This document shows positions 12,740 through 24,591 of a DNA stretch of 64,000 bases, piece by piece; positions within the stretch are counted from its first letter, which is position 1; each line of letters begins with the position of its first letter. The notes under the pieces are model-generated. The model searched no databases. It saw nothing but the letters and a program-made list of their open reading frames with translations, and was not told where the DNA came from. Both the position numbers and the translations under genes were made by a program. The DNA is from Phyto melanocephala (lineage: Eukaryota > Arthropoda > Insecta > Diptera > Rhinophoridae): positions 116,821,833 through 116,885,832 of the forward strand of contig OW799233.1 of assembly GCA_941918925.1 (NCBI GenBank), read 5' to 3'.

Positions 12740-13515
12740 GGAGGAGGCTTCTAAAAGCTGATTTCAACATACACACATACAGACAGACTTAGTGTAATCA
12801 ATTCCTCTATATGCAAAATATATATAAAGGGTGGTTAAATTTTAAGGGCCAATGTTGATTTTGAATAAAACACAAATTATTTAGGAAATTATTGTCACTT
12901 CTTTTTATCATGATAATATTGATATGATTCAATTATGTATAGCACAAAATATCGGCCAAATATCCTCCGAGACTTCGGCCGCACACCTACATCTGATGAT
13001 CCCAATTTTCAATGACAATGTTGATATTCAATTGTTGGCCACGATGATGAGTCGAGGTTGACTGCTCTTTTGCCACACTATCGCGAAAAACAGCAATGTT
13101 TTCCGTTAAGCGAACTAAGAAAGCATTCACAAATGTTTTCACATTTCATACAGACCTGTTTTGCTGAAATTTAAATATTTTTCACAATTCTCACGATTGT
13201 GGACGAATTCGAACGATTATGTTGACCAAAAGAACCACGAAGTGCACAAAATGCATTTAGATTTGAACGCCCATTTTCATAATAAGCCTGAATAACTTTA
13301 ACGCATTGCTCGATTGTGTATCTTTACATGGTTCAAATTAAGTTAGTCTGAAATTGAGAAATGTCAAATGAAATGCAGAAAAAAAACTTGATGTTTAGGT
13401 GTGGTTCACATTCAACATTGGCCCTTAAAATTTAACCACCTACTTTAAAGTAAGTTCTGAAATGAATATTGTAGAAATTACATACGGAATAACAAACTTA
13501 TATAAATAGTAAAAT
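12740..13515 (-). mobile_element. Helentron/mini-me relic split by a mariner derivative
   Basis: Left of the insertion (12740-12826) are the family blocks AAAAGCTGATTTCAACATAC, ACAGACAGACTT and TCAATTCCTCTAT. Right of it (13441-13515) are a decayed ACTTTA...GAAATGAATATTGTAG block and the AAATTACATACGGAATAACA block. Together they form the conserved core of the family seen at 44921-45694, interrupted at a TA in the ATATATAC site. The terminal hairpin end is missing. Confidence 0.65.
12827..13440 (-). mobile_element. Mariner deletion derivative (about 614 bp), copy 1
   Basis: TIRs of about 29 bp start GGTGGTTAAATTTTAAGGGC at both ends, and TA dinucleotides flank the element (12825-12826, 13441-13442). 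On the minus strand, about 13330-13170 still reads as the N-terminal helix-turn-helix of a mariner-type transposase (an EQCVKVIQAYYENGR-like block, then STIVRIV). After that the frame collapses and the catalytic part is absent. A colinear copy with the same deletion is at 60905-61516, so this is an amplified nonautonomous form and not two independent wrecks. Confidence 0.75.
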
Positions 13516-14647
13516 CTCGTATGTAGATAAACTGTTTAAAAACTTTAACTAAAATTTAAGAAGCCTGTTACTTCCTTATTCGAAACCTTATTTATAATCT
13601 TTATTTTTAACATCAAAAGCATTTATTGTCAAGAATATATTCTAGTTCATTTTAAAATTTGTACTAAAATCTATACACATACATACATAGACACACATTT
13701 ATACACATGCACATAAGTGCGTATATATAAAATTAAAACCAATTAATGATTTGCTGTAGCATTAAAATTTTTTTTTCAACTGTACCAGATACTATAAAAA
13801 TTTAACAAAAAAAGAAAAAAAATAATAAAATAATTGGTTGAACGATTATGTTTTTAATTTTCACATTTATCTCACAAAATAAAAATGTTGTTGCTCAACA
13901 TGTTTTTGATTGTATCAACAGAGTACCTACATGGATTTAAATTACTTTAACGAAAACGTTTTATTTATTATTTTAAAACCCTAAACCCTTATTTTCACGG
14001 CTCATTTTGTTATTATTTTTTCGTTCTGCTTAAAAACTAATTAAACAATGTTAAAACTAATAGATATTTAAATAAATTAATGACTTTTTTAATTTGAGTT
14101 TTAATTTTTATTATTTTGGTTTTCTTGTTATTTATGTTAAGCAAAAGGTTCATAAATTTAACACTCTTGAACATAGAAACATATTGATTTTTTTTTTGCC
14201 CTTTACCATGAGTTATAAGATATTAGAGTGATTTTTTTTATCTGCTACTTACATACATCCAAAAACAGCTAATGGATATAGGAAAAATTTGTTCGAAAAT
14301 TTTACTAAATAAATTTTTTTTGGCTTCTAATAAACTGTTTAACATAATTGTAGCATATTATTATCAGTCATAGATTCAAGAATTTATTAAAAATTTTGTA
14401 AATTATGTTTTAAAAGGCAACTTGATTTTTTTGTTACGAATTTCACACTCACATCATCTTAATCTTATTAAAATTGGTTCAGTATCTTAAAAGTTATAAG
14501 CGTTTAAAGTTGCTACTTACGTATGCAAAAAAAAAATGTTTGTAACGAAAAATGAAATAAATAAACATGTTGAATCAACATTGTTGATACAATATGTTTT
14601 TGCAAAGCGTGTTGTTCTTTGTGTTACCATACACAAAAAACAACAGC
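13516..14647. other. A/T-rich stretch, nothing definable
   Basis: Contains short ACATACATA runs near 13677-13690. No coding, RNA or bounded repeat is supported. Confidence 0.4.
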
Positions 14648-14832
14648 CCAGCAAAAATTACTGCATACCCGGAAGCAGGTTTGTAAGGGAGAGACAAATG
14701 TACTCTACTTTCCCAACCTGCTTCAGGAAGGCATGAGTTTTATGTGAGATGTCCCACTTGGTAGGGCTCTTTGATGCTCTAATTATGATTTTTTTTTACT
14801 GCTTACCGGTACAAAATAAATTTTTGCTGGGA
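14648..14832. mobile_element. Possible short MITE
   Basis: Ends match as CCCAGCAAAAATT in inverted orientation, with an inner pair ACTGCATACCGG/CCGGTAAGCAGT-like. The inverted repeat is short and no target duplication is visible, so this is tentative. Confidence 0.35.
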
Positions 14833-14984
14833 GAGTATTTAAATTTACAATTAGACTACGGTCGAACAGGTTTATTGTTTTAAATGGGGATTTTTTGTTA
14901 TGAATTAAAAAATATTATTTTGTTATTTTTATTTTTAATTTCAAAATAATTTGTTTTGACAAAGGTTTACAGATATTTTTACAT

Positions 14985-15045
14985 ACCTACACAATGGTGA
15001 AGTGTATATAAGTTTCGGCACAACCAAATATATTACTATTGTTTA
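14985..15045 (+). mobile_element. Helentron 3'-end relic
   Basis: The order GGTGAAGTGTATATAAG, TTTCGGCACAACCAAATAT, TTACTATTGTTT is a decayed version of the family end AAGGGTATATAAGATTCGGC...CTTACTTGTTTT seen at 7100-7147. The stem of the hairpin is broken. Confidence 0.5.
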
Positions 15046-15999
15046 TTATTTTTATTATTTTGTTTATTATTGCATTTAACTCTTCACTATATTCTTGATG
15101 TGAAGTTAAAAGCGATAAGTTTCAAATTTCGGTTCTAAAGAGATTAATAATAAATTCTGTGTTTCTTTTAACTTCATTTGTTTAATTTAATGGTTGTTAT
15201 TTTTGTTATTTACCAACATCTATAAATGTTATTATCTCTGTATGTATCTACATATTAGTAGTAAATTGTTCTTTATAAGGTTTTCATGCATAAGTAATTG
15301 CAAACACTGACGACCATTCATTTGAACTGTGCTGTGCGTAGTTAACATCTTAAACAAGCAGTTAAATATTTGTTTCAAAACATTTTTTTATTATGTTCTT
15401 TAGAAAACAATGCTTTAATATTGTGGAAGAAGAGAAATAGGGAAACATCTATTTATTATTTTTAGGTTGTTGAGGTAACAGTGTTCGTCACATCTTTGAA
15501 CTTTAATGATTATATATAAAAATAATGATAATATAATAAACGCTTTTGTTTTGTTTATTATTGAGAATTAAGTTGTTTGTAAAACTTATTTAAAAACTTA
15601 AATTTTTGGCTGAGCATCGTATGAAATCCCACAAATTCATATTTATTGGTCTGAAGAGATGAAAGCGATCGAAATTTAAGTTGAACGTGTTTTTTGTAAA
15701 AAAATCTTGCCTTTTGATCATGTTTGTAAGCTAGAATTAAGTCCCTGATCAGTAGTATTTGGAGGTTCAATTAATATACTTTAATAACATTAACCTTTAC
15801 TGGCAATAACGCATCGAATGTTTGTTTGCTTGCTAAAGAGTAAGCCAGAGAAAGCTTATTTTAAGATAAATAAAGCTTAAACCGTTCAATATAAAATTTT
15901 TTAGAAATAGTCAAAATTATTCGAATATTGTAGAAATTCATCAAACATTAAAATATTGGCATATTAGTCGGCATTTATAAATTTATTTACTTTTTCCGT
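15046..15999. other. A/T-rich stretch, nothing definable
   Basis: A minus-strand open frame of 70 codons at 15558-15770 has no domain that I recognise. It may be a distant part of the Tc1 relic next to it, but this cannot be shown by eye. Confidence 0.3.
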
Positions 16000-16121
16000 G
16001 AATCCCCACATGAAAAAATTTATAGTTGCTTCCGTTACTATTTTGTACGAAGTGGTTCTCTTTCATTTAAAATCAGATATGTCCACGGATACTTTTTCTA
16101 TGTTCATTAAGTCTTTTTTTA

Positions 16122-16760
16122 CTAAAACCTAATACTTTTCCAAAGGTCTAAGTTCTGGACAATTTGCCTTTCGTGGTACAAATTAACATTATTGTTTGAG
16201 TACAACTTAAGGCTCTTTTTTGCATAGTGATAGATGCCAAATCGATTCAGAAATATGAAGGCCGCCTGTGTTGTTTTAGGAAAGGTTAAAGCCGTTTTTG
16301 TAGACATTCCTTAACATATTTTTCTGTGTTTGTCGTGCCTGATGTCACAAATAATTGGCTTCTTTTGCCACAACTGCAGATGGCATGCCACAGTAGAAAC
16401 TTCTTGGTGAATTTTGTTTGTGCATCATCCATCATACAGCAGGTGTATTTTTTATAAAATGTTACCTTAATTTTTTCTGCTCGTTCTTTTGTTTCTAAAT
16501 TTTTGACCGTTTTGCGATCTGTAACTTTCTAAACTTTATACGACTACAGATCAGCATTACATTTGGCTCTGAGCATAAAAGAGTCAGAGCATTTGACTTT
16601 ATAAACTGCTTTTCTGATAGCCGTGTTGTGCTCTTTGAAAGAGTTGTTCGACTTTTTTTGTCTTACCAATATCTGTTAGACCTTTTATTTCATCCTGATC
16701 AAGGTTTTCTTTTAATGTTCAAGTATTAGTATTTGAAACAGTGTGGCGATCAATCTTTAA
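16122..16760 (-). pseudogene. Tc1-like transposase relic
   Basis: Read on the minus strand with frame changes, about 16450-16130 gives, in order, a TKFTKKFLLWHAICSCGKRS block, LFVTSGTTNTEKYVKECLQK, an FWIDLASITMQK-like block at the second catalytic position, an NNVNLYHERQ/CTTKGKL block and ELRPLEKY-like residues. This order matches the catalytic half of Tc1/IS630-type transposases (D...DLASCHY...RPIEKYW). The second aspartate sits in the WIDLAS block. Several stops and at least two frameshifts disable it. The N-terminal side (16500-16760) is only weakly transposase-like. Confidence 0.6.
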
Positions 16761-16989
16761 ATCTTCTTTTATATTAAATTTTTTGGAAAAGTTTCATTTC
16801 CATTTTAATCGAAATAACATTTGAAAATGAATAATTTGAAAAAGATAATATTTGCCATATTTTTAAAAGCTAACGAGATTAAAAAAATAATTATTTGTTG
16901 AATCAAGGATAAGTTTTGGATGGAAAAGTGAATAATCAATTATGAGTAATATCTTACAAGCGACATTGCAAGTTAGCAGGTTAATTTTG

Positions 16990-17300
16990 TAAATTTTATC
17001 TCAGTAAAATATTTCTTTAGAGTAATATTTGTATACCGAGCTATGATGCATGTAGCGCCATCCTGTTTAAACCACATATAAGTAACACGAATGCCATCCA
17101 ATTGAGGCGCGAAAAATTCTCTGTACCGCATACTGTTTATTTTAACGATCGGATTTTGAAGTCATATTACACCGTCCCATAAAGCATACAAAATCGCATC
17201 TTTTTCTGCATACATTAGATAATATTTCGACAATCGAAATTTTTCGTATTGACGTAGTTGTCACTAAACAACATTTTCAACAGTACCATGTTATCGAAAA
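16990..17300 (-). pseudogene. Mariner-type transposase fragment (middle domain)
   Basis: Minus-strand frames contain an RYREFFAPQLDGI-like block followed by YMWFKQDGATC. This is the region leading to the second catalytic aspartate (QDGATCHTA) in the mariner group whose N-terminus is of MERYT-EQR type. Upstream, ALWDGVI resembles the VWCGxWxGGII block. Neither the N-terminus nor the C-terminal WPPRSCD motif is present and stops interrupt the frame. Confidence 0.6.
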
Positions 17301-18537
17301 CGAATTTGAACATTACTAAAATTTACTGTTTATGATGAATCGCCAAACCAAACTAAAAACATGCGAACTTTCAAGTAAGACATGACCTTTCCCTTGTTAA
17401 GAAGCGCAGACTATCTATAATAATTTTAACTAATTGGCAGGTTTAAGGTGAAGGGCACATTTGCTAAACAGAATTTTGTTTCTGAATATAAATATGTTGT
17501 CAGCACTAAGAAAGATTCTTGCAATCGAAATTTTATAACTTATAAGAAATTTTATAAATTTTGTAAGGAAAGTTTGATTGCCAGAACTGAACCATTTGAT
17601 TGGCAATGAATTTGATTGTCTGTTTTGTGGATGCACGAACGATAAGTCTAGAATAGCTAATTTATTTACAATCCAAATTAGAGTTAATTTTCATAATGTC
17701 TCACTAAGAAAATATATAAAACTGCAGTTAGTATGAAACGTAAAAAAACTGTCCCATTCTATTCCTTGTCTATACATCTTTCTCGTATTCTTGAAATATG
17801 TACATTTAACTTGTGTCTTGGTAACAAGTTTACAATGACGACTGCTTAAGTGGTATTTTCCAGTCGTTTGTCTGCCTTTTTTTCAGCAAATATAAAACAA
17901 TTGCTTTAAGAGTAAAACTTCTTTCGAAGAATGGAAGGTTTATGAAACCATCAGCCATATTGTTGTTAGAGTTGTTGTTTATTTTATTGTTTTCTTATTC
18001 TTGTAACTACTTTTGCTTCTTACAACTTATTTTACCGGCAGTGGGTCAGTAGATAATTGGGTCGTTTACTACTTGTTGTTTCTATTGTTGCTGTTTATTT
18101 TATTGTTGTATGTTTGCGCCATCAATCCATTCAAACAACCAACCGAACCATACTTCCAACCATCTATCTATCTATTCATCCATCCATTCAAACAAGAAGA
18201 CCCAACCAAACTTAACGTGGTTGTAGTTAAAAACTTAAGCAGATGTATGTTGCACAAGTTTAAGTTAGTTTTTTTTTAAACTGTTGCTGATTCTTGCTTG
18301 TCTTTCATCATCATCTTCTACAAAAAAAATATCATAAGTAGTTTGCTTGTTGTAAAATTTTCAATAACTGTTGCTGTTTTTACTTGCTTGTTTGCTTTTT
18401 AATAGTGTGTAAAAGTTATTATTTTTTATATGTATCTTACGTTTATGGAGTTGTTTTTAGTGGTTATTGTTGCTGATTTTGTTTTTGTGCCCTACACTAT
18501 CATTAGTGAGGAAGACTTCCAGCGATTATATTAATAT
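17301..18537. other. A/T-rich stretch with ATCT/ATCC microsatellite
   Basis: An imperfect (ATCT)n/(ATCC)n run lies at about 18161-18188, with CCAACC-rich sequence around it. No gene is seen; the 88-codon frame at 18013-18279 is low-complexity. Confidence 0.4.
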
Positions 18538-18735
18538 TGTAACGCCCTAAAAAATCAACCTTCAAATATACTGAACGTCTTAGAATTTCTTAGTTGAACT
18601 TCGGATATATGTCCGTCTATCTGTCCGAATAAACCTTGTAATCAAAGTAAATAAGATTCAGAAGAAACTGAATTCTCTAAAGTTCAGATAATCAATAAAA
18701 AAAATCGACATGATCACGACAGTCATATTATATTC
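18538..18735 (+). repeat. Fragment with (GTCY)-type core
   Basis: Contains TATGTCCGTCTATCTGTCCG, the proto-microsatellite typical of mini-me-related elements, inside sequence that otherwise differs from the family copies in this window. It may be a relic of another subfamily. Confidence 0.35.
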
Positions 18736-18925
18736 TCTATAACAATATTTAGTTATTAAAAACAAGTTTTATTTTAATTTTGTTTGTTGTTTTATTATTT
18801 AACTAGCTTTGCTACACCCACCAGGAAATTTTTATTGTTTTATTTATATTTATATGTAATTTATTTATTTATTTTTATTGCAATACAATTTATATTCTTA
18901 TTAATTAACCGAGCTGAGTAAAAAA

Positions 18926-19030
18926 AACATTTGCCCATTGTAGTGAAACAAAGAGTCTGTGGCGGGAATCGAACCCACAACCCCCAGACTGGCAGACTAG
19001 TATACTACTTACTAGTCCACCGGGGCACCC
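18926..19030 (-). ncRNA. tRNA-like unit, probable tRNA pseudogene or SINE head
   Basis: On the minus strand a perfect pol III box B (GGTTCGATTCC, 18965-18975) sits in a good T-arm (GTGGG/CCCGC). Upstream a D-arm-like hairpin forms (GACTAG/CTAGTC, about 18995-19018), in the place of box A. The acceptor 3' side (CACAGAC) has no partner at the 5' end and the anticodon arm is irregular, so it is not an intact tRNA gene. A T8 run about 30 bases downstream (18920-18928 on +) could terminate transcription. A tRNA-derived SINE head fits best. Confidence 0.55.
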
Positions 19031-19094
19031 ATTTATATGTAATTGTTTTGTATATGTATGTGTAATTTTAAATTATATAATTAAAAGCGATTTT

Positions 19095-19420
19095 TAATAC
19101 AGTTCATTCGCGGGGGGATAACACTATCTCTGCTACGATCATAACCATTTTTGGCTGTAAGAAGGAAACTGTAGTCAAATTGCTTGTACAAAGTTTCAAC
19201 CAAATTTCGTTTATAGTTTCCTATATTTGACATCAAAAGTATTTTTTTTTTGTATATGGGATACCATGCCCGCTGCTCCGATCCTAGCCATTTTGTCTCG
19301 AAAAAGGAAATTGTTTTACAAAGTTTGAATACAATAGCTGCTATAGTTTTCAGAATATGATATAAAATGTGTTCAATTTGTATGGAAGATACCACCCTCA
19401 CCTTAAATATACATATAAAT
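19095..19420 (+). repeat. Two degenerate repeat units of Helentron-interior type
   Basis: Two units about 155 bp apart share a GGGATAMCAY...CTGCTMCGATC block, CATTTT, AAGGAAA and ACAAAGTTT. The pattern (a GGGAxACCAxGCCCGCTGCTCCGATC-like unit) resembles interior repeats of fly Helentron-type elements; a further fragment of similar type is at about 50410-50500. No ends are visible. Confidence 0.4.
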
Positions 19421-21479
19421 CAAAAATATACCTTATGTCCGTTCGGAGGATAAACCTATAGCATTGGTGAAAACATTTTAGAAATTGAATAAGTAGTTTC
19501 GAATAAAACATACAAACACACATTTGATTTTATTATATTCGTATAGATGTTTAGTTTTCATAAAAACTTGGATGAAGCCGTCTTTTCAAAATAGTATGAT
19601 TTAAAAAATTATTTTGACATAAATAACATTGTATTTATAACTAGTTGAACCCTGAAGAATTAAATTCTTCTTCCGTTAGAGCACTAAAATAAATACATAA
19701 ATAATTGTCACAATAAATGTGCAATTGAAAGTGATTTCGTACCATGATCTCCCATACAAATTTGCATCAATTCAAGCAATAAATTTAATCGAATGATGCT
19801 CACAAACCAAAGTTCACAATCCACATAAAACTATTAAAAAAAAACGAAGTGAGAATTAAATATAAACTTTGGCTGAATACTGCCTAATTTTAAAATTACA
19901 ATAAAATAATTGAAGCAAAGCCGCGAATAACGTTGTAAAAGACAAATTTTGCAAAACCTGTTTTTTTTGCAGGTTACCGTTAAAATTACTCTCTTACATG
20001 TGTTCAAACACCAAAACATCAAAATTATGCATTTTATCAATTAGTCAGTCAGTGGAAGAACTTTGTAAGTTATAAACAAAAGTCTACGAACAGAATTGTC
20101 GATAGTGATTGATAAGTGTAACAGAAGTTCAAAAGGAAAAGTATTTTAAAAAAAAAGAGATAATCAAACCTTTTAAATACGTTTTTTTGCTCTCCAGAAA
20201 AATTATTATTTTGTCACTTGCAACGTTATTCGCGGCGATCCTTCAATTGTATATATGTATTTTGTGCTGTAGGATATATGTTTGTCGGACTTAACCAACT
20301 ATAACTTTCATAAATAATTTTTTTATTATCAAGATCTTTTTTTTTTGTTAAAAATGCTCTGTTTTGTGTTCGTTTTTACTTAGTAAAATTAAATTGAAAC
20401 AAAAAAAACAAGAAATAGCTTTTCCATGAAAAGAAAATTGTTTACAACATTTAATTTATAAAAAAACGTGCTTTTCGAAGTGTTTTTACTTTGTTTGTTT
20501 TTCTTTTTAGCATGAGTACTTTTTCTTTATTACCAGATCATTTAAGACAGTTTTTTCTTTATTTTTTTTATTAACGAGGCAAGTTTGAAAAGCTTTCGGA
20601 ATATATACAAATATCGAAAATTAAAAAATAATATAATCTATTTAATATGTAATATGTTAAGTCGACTATAATTTGACATTTGAAATATTTTTATTATTCT
20701 TTAACAAATTTTTCTTACCCATCCTCGTTTACATCTCTAAAAGACTCGCACCACGGTTTTAACATGGCATGCAATTTTCCTATTCATTAAAATCTTGTTG
20801 ATTAATTTTATTGTGACTGCAGATGATTTTTTTCCCAAACCTTTTTAAGATTTTATTCAACTACGCTTTTATCATTGTCGTTGTCTGTTTTTTTAAGCAC
20901 TTAGTCTGATTTCCTGTTAGAAATTGAAAGTAAATTTTTGTTTTTATTCAAGTTTAATGTATCTGCATACAAAATTTTTATAGTTTTTTTTTTGTCTTTT
21001 TTACTTTATGAACAAAAAGATGCATGTCGTTTCAATTAATCAGTTGATGAATATCTTAAAAAAACAGCTTATTTATATGTAGCTTTATTTGAATAATTTG
21101 GTATCACTTTCATTTTATTGAAAAATGTTCGTGTAAGCTATAAATGTGTATTGTTTAACACCTTTAGGTCACGATGCATTAATTAAATTCATATCTTTTG
21201 GATTTAGAAAAATAATTAATGTTTCTAGTATTTAATAAGAGTATTGTAAATAGTTTTTATTTTAGGTAGCAATTATTGTTGTTAAAGTTTTTGTTTGTTT
21301 TGTTTTGTATGTCAATATCATATTAGAAACAAATATGCATGTCTAGACATTTCTTTCACTTGTTAGTATGTTTCTTTTTTGGTTTGATTGCTAAATCATA
21401 TTTTTTGTTACATTATTATGAACTTGATTTATGTAGTTGGCCTTATAAAGGGTATTTCAGTAAAAATGCACTTTTTCAT
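19421..21479. other. A/T-rich stretch, nothing definable
   Basis: Open frames at 19834-20040, 20109-20294 and 21339-21566 carry no recognisable domain. No repeat boundary or RNA signal is supported. Confidence 0.4.
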
Positions 21480-21619
21480 TACACCCTTCATAGTGAGTGT
21501 AAGGGTAAATATAGGTCATTGTCATTCCGTGTGAAATTTCTAAAATTTTCATTTCCGACCCCATAAAGTATATATTTTCTGAAAGCTTATGAATTGGGGA
21601 ATCAATTAAGCACTGTGTC

Positions 21620-22318
21620 TAGGCTTGCCACATCCCAAAAGCCAGCCAGCTTGACACTCAGCTAAAATGAGCTTGATTTCAAAAAGATATCTTGACAATT
21701 AAAATAACGCATTCGTATTAATGAGCAGAAAAACTGCTTAATTTTATTAAAAACAAAAAAAATAAAAACATAACAAATTATACAAAAACTTAAAAAAAAA
21801 ACGTAAACGTATTACAATTCAGTCTACGTCAAATAATATAAACATCCTACAATTAATTAACATTTAACTAAGTTAATTTTTCCACACATACTTTGTACTT
21901 TTAGCAAAGGACTTAACTTGTTGTCTGTGCCTTTAGGCGGTAGTAAAAAATTTTTTAAATTTTTATCAAAATTTTGTCTTATAAACAGTTTAGCCTTTAT
22001 AAAGTCAAATCCCATTCTATTCCTTTCTTTAGAATATAAATTGTTTAATGTACTAAATGTTTTTTCGCAAAAAGCATTACTAATTGGAATAGAAAAAATA
22101 AATGAGATTAATTTAAATATATTAATCAAGTTATTTTTATCACATTTTTTGAAAAAGTAAGACCATATTTTATCAATCGGAATATCTTTCGGCAATTGAT
22201 CAAACACTTCTCGAAGACAGTAATAATATGTATGGACAAATTACATTTCATCTTGACACTTGACAGGACCTTAAAAATCTTGACAATCAAGCTCATTCCA
22301 GGCCATGTGGCAACCCTA
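21620..22318 (-). mobile_element. hAT element, 699 bp, nested, with 8-bp target duplication
   Basis: The 8-bp sequence ACTGTGTC flanks it on both sides (21612-21619 and 22319-22326). Termini are TAGGCTTGCCACAT at the left and TAGGGTTGCCACAT (minus strand) at the right: 14 bp with one mismatch, followed by CTTGACA-type subterminal repeats on both sides. Eight-base duplications and an A/TAGGGTTGCCA-like end are hallmarks of hAT. Only the C-terminal part of a transposase is left, so this is a nonautonomous deletion derivative. Confidence 0.9.
21857..22207 (-). pseudogene. hAT transposase C-terminal dimerisation region
   Basis: An open frame of 116 codons contains PISNAFCEKTFSTLNN (about residues 41-56) and RNRMGFDFIKAKLFIRQN (about 62-79). 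This is the conserved C-terminal dimerisation signature of hAT transposases (SNAxxERxFS, then RNR). The catalytic DDE parts, BED finger and N-terminus are missing, and the frame start is only the limit of the open frame. It lies wholly within the TIR-bounded element, so it is the tail of that element's own transposase. It cannot be catalytic alone. Confidence 0.85.
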
Positions 22319-22869
22319 ACTGTGTCTGTCGTGTGTATGTTGAAATCAACTTTTTGAAGCCCCCAGACATTTCCAAGACCTGTGTAAGGTACCAAAATAT
22401 CATACCGGTACTAAAAATCAGAAAAATCGCTCTATAAACAACTGAGATATATTGAAAAATCTCCACCTCGTCTTTTCATACCAATACAAACTGGATAAAC
22501 GTAGGTTCGAATCCCAGTTCAGACCAAAACACTATTATTTATTTTTATTTTTTTAACATACATACAATACTCAATTTATAATTTTACAATAGGATGTTTT
22601 TAAGCGAATAAAGTCATTATAAAGATATTGTCACATATACATATGCATGTATGTTCATATATCATATTAATGAGATGAATGGTGGTAAAAAATGTTATTG
22701 CATGACTGCACGTTGTAAAGGGTATATAAGATTCGGCACGGCCGAATATAGCACTCTTACTTGTTTTGAAATAAAAATATGTATTTTATGAGATAGTTAG
22801 GATTTTTTTATTGGATTTCAAAGAAGACATGTTCCGATTATGTATGAAATAAAAAACCCTAAAGAAAAA

Positions 22870-23300
22870 AATCGCATGGCGTTAAATTGTATGATCTTGG
22901 TCGCCAGATAACTTCAGAATTTTGTTCTGAAATTGTTGTTGCCATAAATGTATTGTTTCATGCGCTAAACAACATTTTCCTGTAGCGAATGCTGTTCACG
23001 TTCACATTAATTTCAGCCTTATTTTTAAAAAGTAAGGCTCAATCACGCCACCAGACCAAAATTCACATCAAACAGTTGCTCGTTGTCGATGCATTTGTTT
23101 CTTATAGATTTTTCAAGAATTTTCTGATTCCCCAAATTTGACAGTTTTGTGTATTCACGAAGCCATTAAAATGGAAAGGCGCTTCGTCAGAGAAGATTAT
23201 TTTTTTCAAAAAATTTACATTGACTTTACTTTGCTCAATTACACATTAAAAACTTTTCGGCGCTTTCGATGATCTGCTGGTTTGATGATACTAAGTAAGC
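22870..23300 (-). pseudogene. Mariner-type transposase relic (catalytic domain part)
   Basis: Minus-strand frames give IIFSDEAPFHFNGFVN (first catalytic aspartate region, about 23208-23160), then an NCQIWG block. Further on an ILVWW(R)D-like segment (about 23060-23030) stands for the VWCxFWSGGVIGPYFF block. Stops and frameshifts follow, and the second and third acidic motifs are not visible. No terminal repeats were found. Confidence 0.6.
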
Positions 23301-24467
23301 AAAATTTTATACTCATGAAGTTGGAAGTCTTTTTTTGTGAAAATTTGCTGCGTATAGACAAATTGAAGTTGTTAAGAATTGATATTTTCGTATTTTTGGC
23401 AACACTCTCGTTTACAACATAATTCTTTTAAGAAAGGCATAAAACGCTTCTGGCTTAAGATTGCAGTTTTTGTTTAAGACCAAACAAAATATACATTCTT
23501 CTGAATTATTATACTTGTTTGTTTTATGTCTGCCACAAATATTACTTTAAAAAAATTGATTTGGGGTAAATATCCTTTACCACAACAGCATCCCCAGGGT
23601 TCCACCCTTGATAAACAGCAAATGATTACAATTAGAAGCAGTTGTGCTACACTTAAGTTATTGATATCAAGCAAACGAAAGAACTAATTATGGAAAACAT
23701 AATCGAAAATTTAAACTGCAATTTTTTGATTTAATTTTTTTTTCCTAACGTCAAAGAATTTTCAACACAATTTAATAACTAATAACTTTTTCGATATCCT
23801 TACAAAAACTTTATTTTTTTTATGGTATTTTTTCTATTTTTTTTTTTTATTTTATTCTTATTTAAAACAAATTTAAACTAATTTTTTATTTCTTCTAGTT
23901 TTTTTTCTTGCACCAAATCTGTCTATACGTTACTTTACTTACCATTAGTCATAACAATATCCAACCAAACACACTCTGTAGGGCAACCCATATTTCATGA
24001 ATTTTTTTTCTTAGTTTATTTTAAAATTGTGATAATTAGTTCTTGTTAGAGTGCCTCTCTCTATATACATAGATATGTACATTATTTGTATGTTCGTGGT
24101 CAACTTTTAAAGTTTAGTTTTTTTTTTCGTATTAAATTAATGGTTTTTGATGGTAAACTAACACGTATGGGTTAATTTAAAAAATTAGAATATGGCATGG
24201 TGCAGGTGAAAATTTTGCTATCATATTTTGGCCTTAATAGTCAGTTTTGGGCTTAAAAGACAAGACAATAAAGTTGTGAAATGAAAGTGGATGTGAACTT
24301 TGTTTAAACCTTGCGACATTATTTTCTTTGTGACTTGTGGAAAAAAAAACTTTCTTTTGGATGTCAAAAAGTGTTAATTAGAAAATCGTGATGTAATGTA
24401 TAATTTTGTTATAAAGATTTTGTAAATGGATTTTTTTGGCATTTACAAAAAATTGATCAATCTGGGG
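23301..24467. other. A/T-rich stretch, nothing definable
   Basis: A minus-strand frame at 23474-23674 has no known domain. Splice-like motifs exist by chance (for example TTTCTTCTAG near 23890) but no reading frame supports exons. Confidence 0.4.
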
Positions 24468-24591
24468 GCAAATTATGGCATTTAAACGTGATCGAAATTT
24501 GAAAATTCTTATTTAAATCTCTATACCTAAATCACAGCGAACTCAATCGTTCGAGTTAAATTTCGATCGTGATCGAATGCCGTAATTTGAC
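24468..24591. mobile_element. Foldback repeat (about 124 bp)
   Basis: Arms of about 34 bp pair as GGCAAATTATGGCATT...GATCGAAATTT against AAATTTCGATC...GAATGCCGTAATTTG, with several mismatches. The spacer is about 50 bp. No target duplication and no coding content. Confidence 0.5.

Larger units (their letters stand above)
21480..22767 (+). mobile_element. Helentron/mini-me-type element, copy B (with nested hAT)
   Basis: The 5' part (21480-21619) has ACACCCTTCATAGTGAG and the CCCCATAAAGTATATATTTT core. The element resumes at 22319 with TGTGTCTGTCGTGTG and the GTTGAAATCAACTTTTTGAA block. A tRNA-like stretch with an exact box B (GGTTCGAATCC, about 22504-22514) follows in sense orientation. The 3' end has the perfect hairpin ATTCGGC-acg-GCCGAAT (22731-22747) and CTTACTTGTTTT. 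The hAT at 21620-22318 splits the (GTCY) core. Confidence 0.75.
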
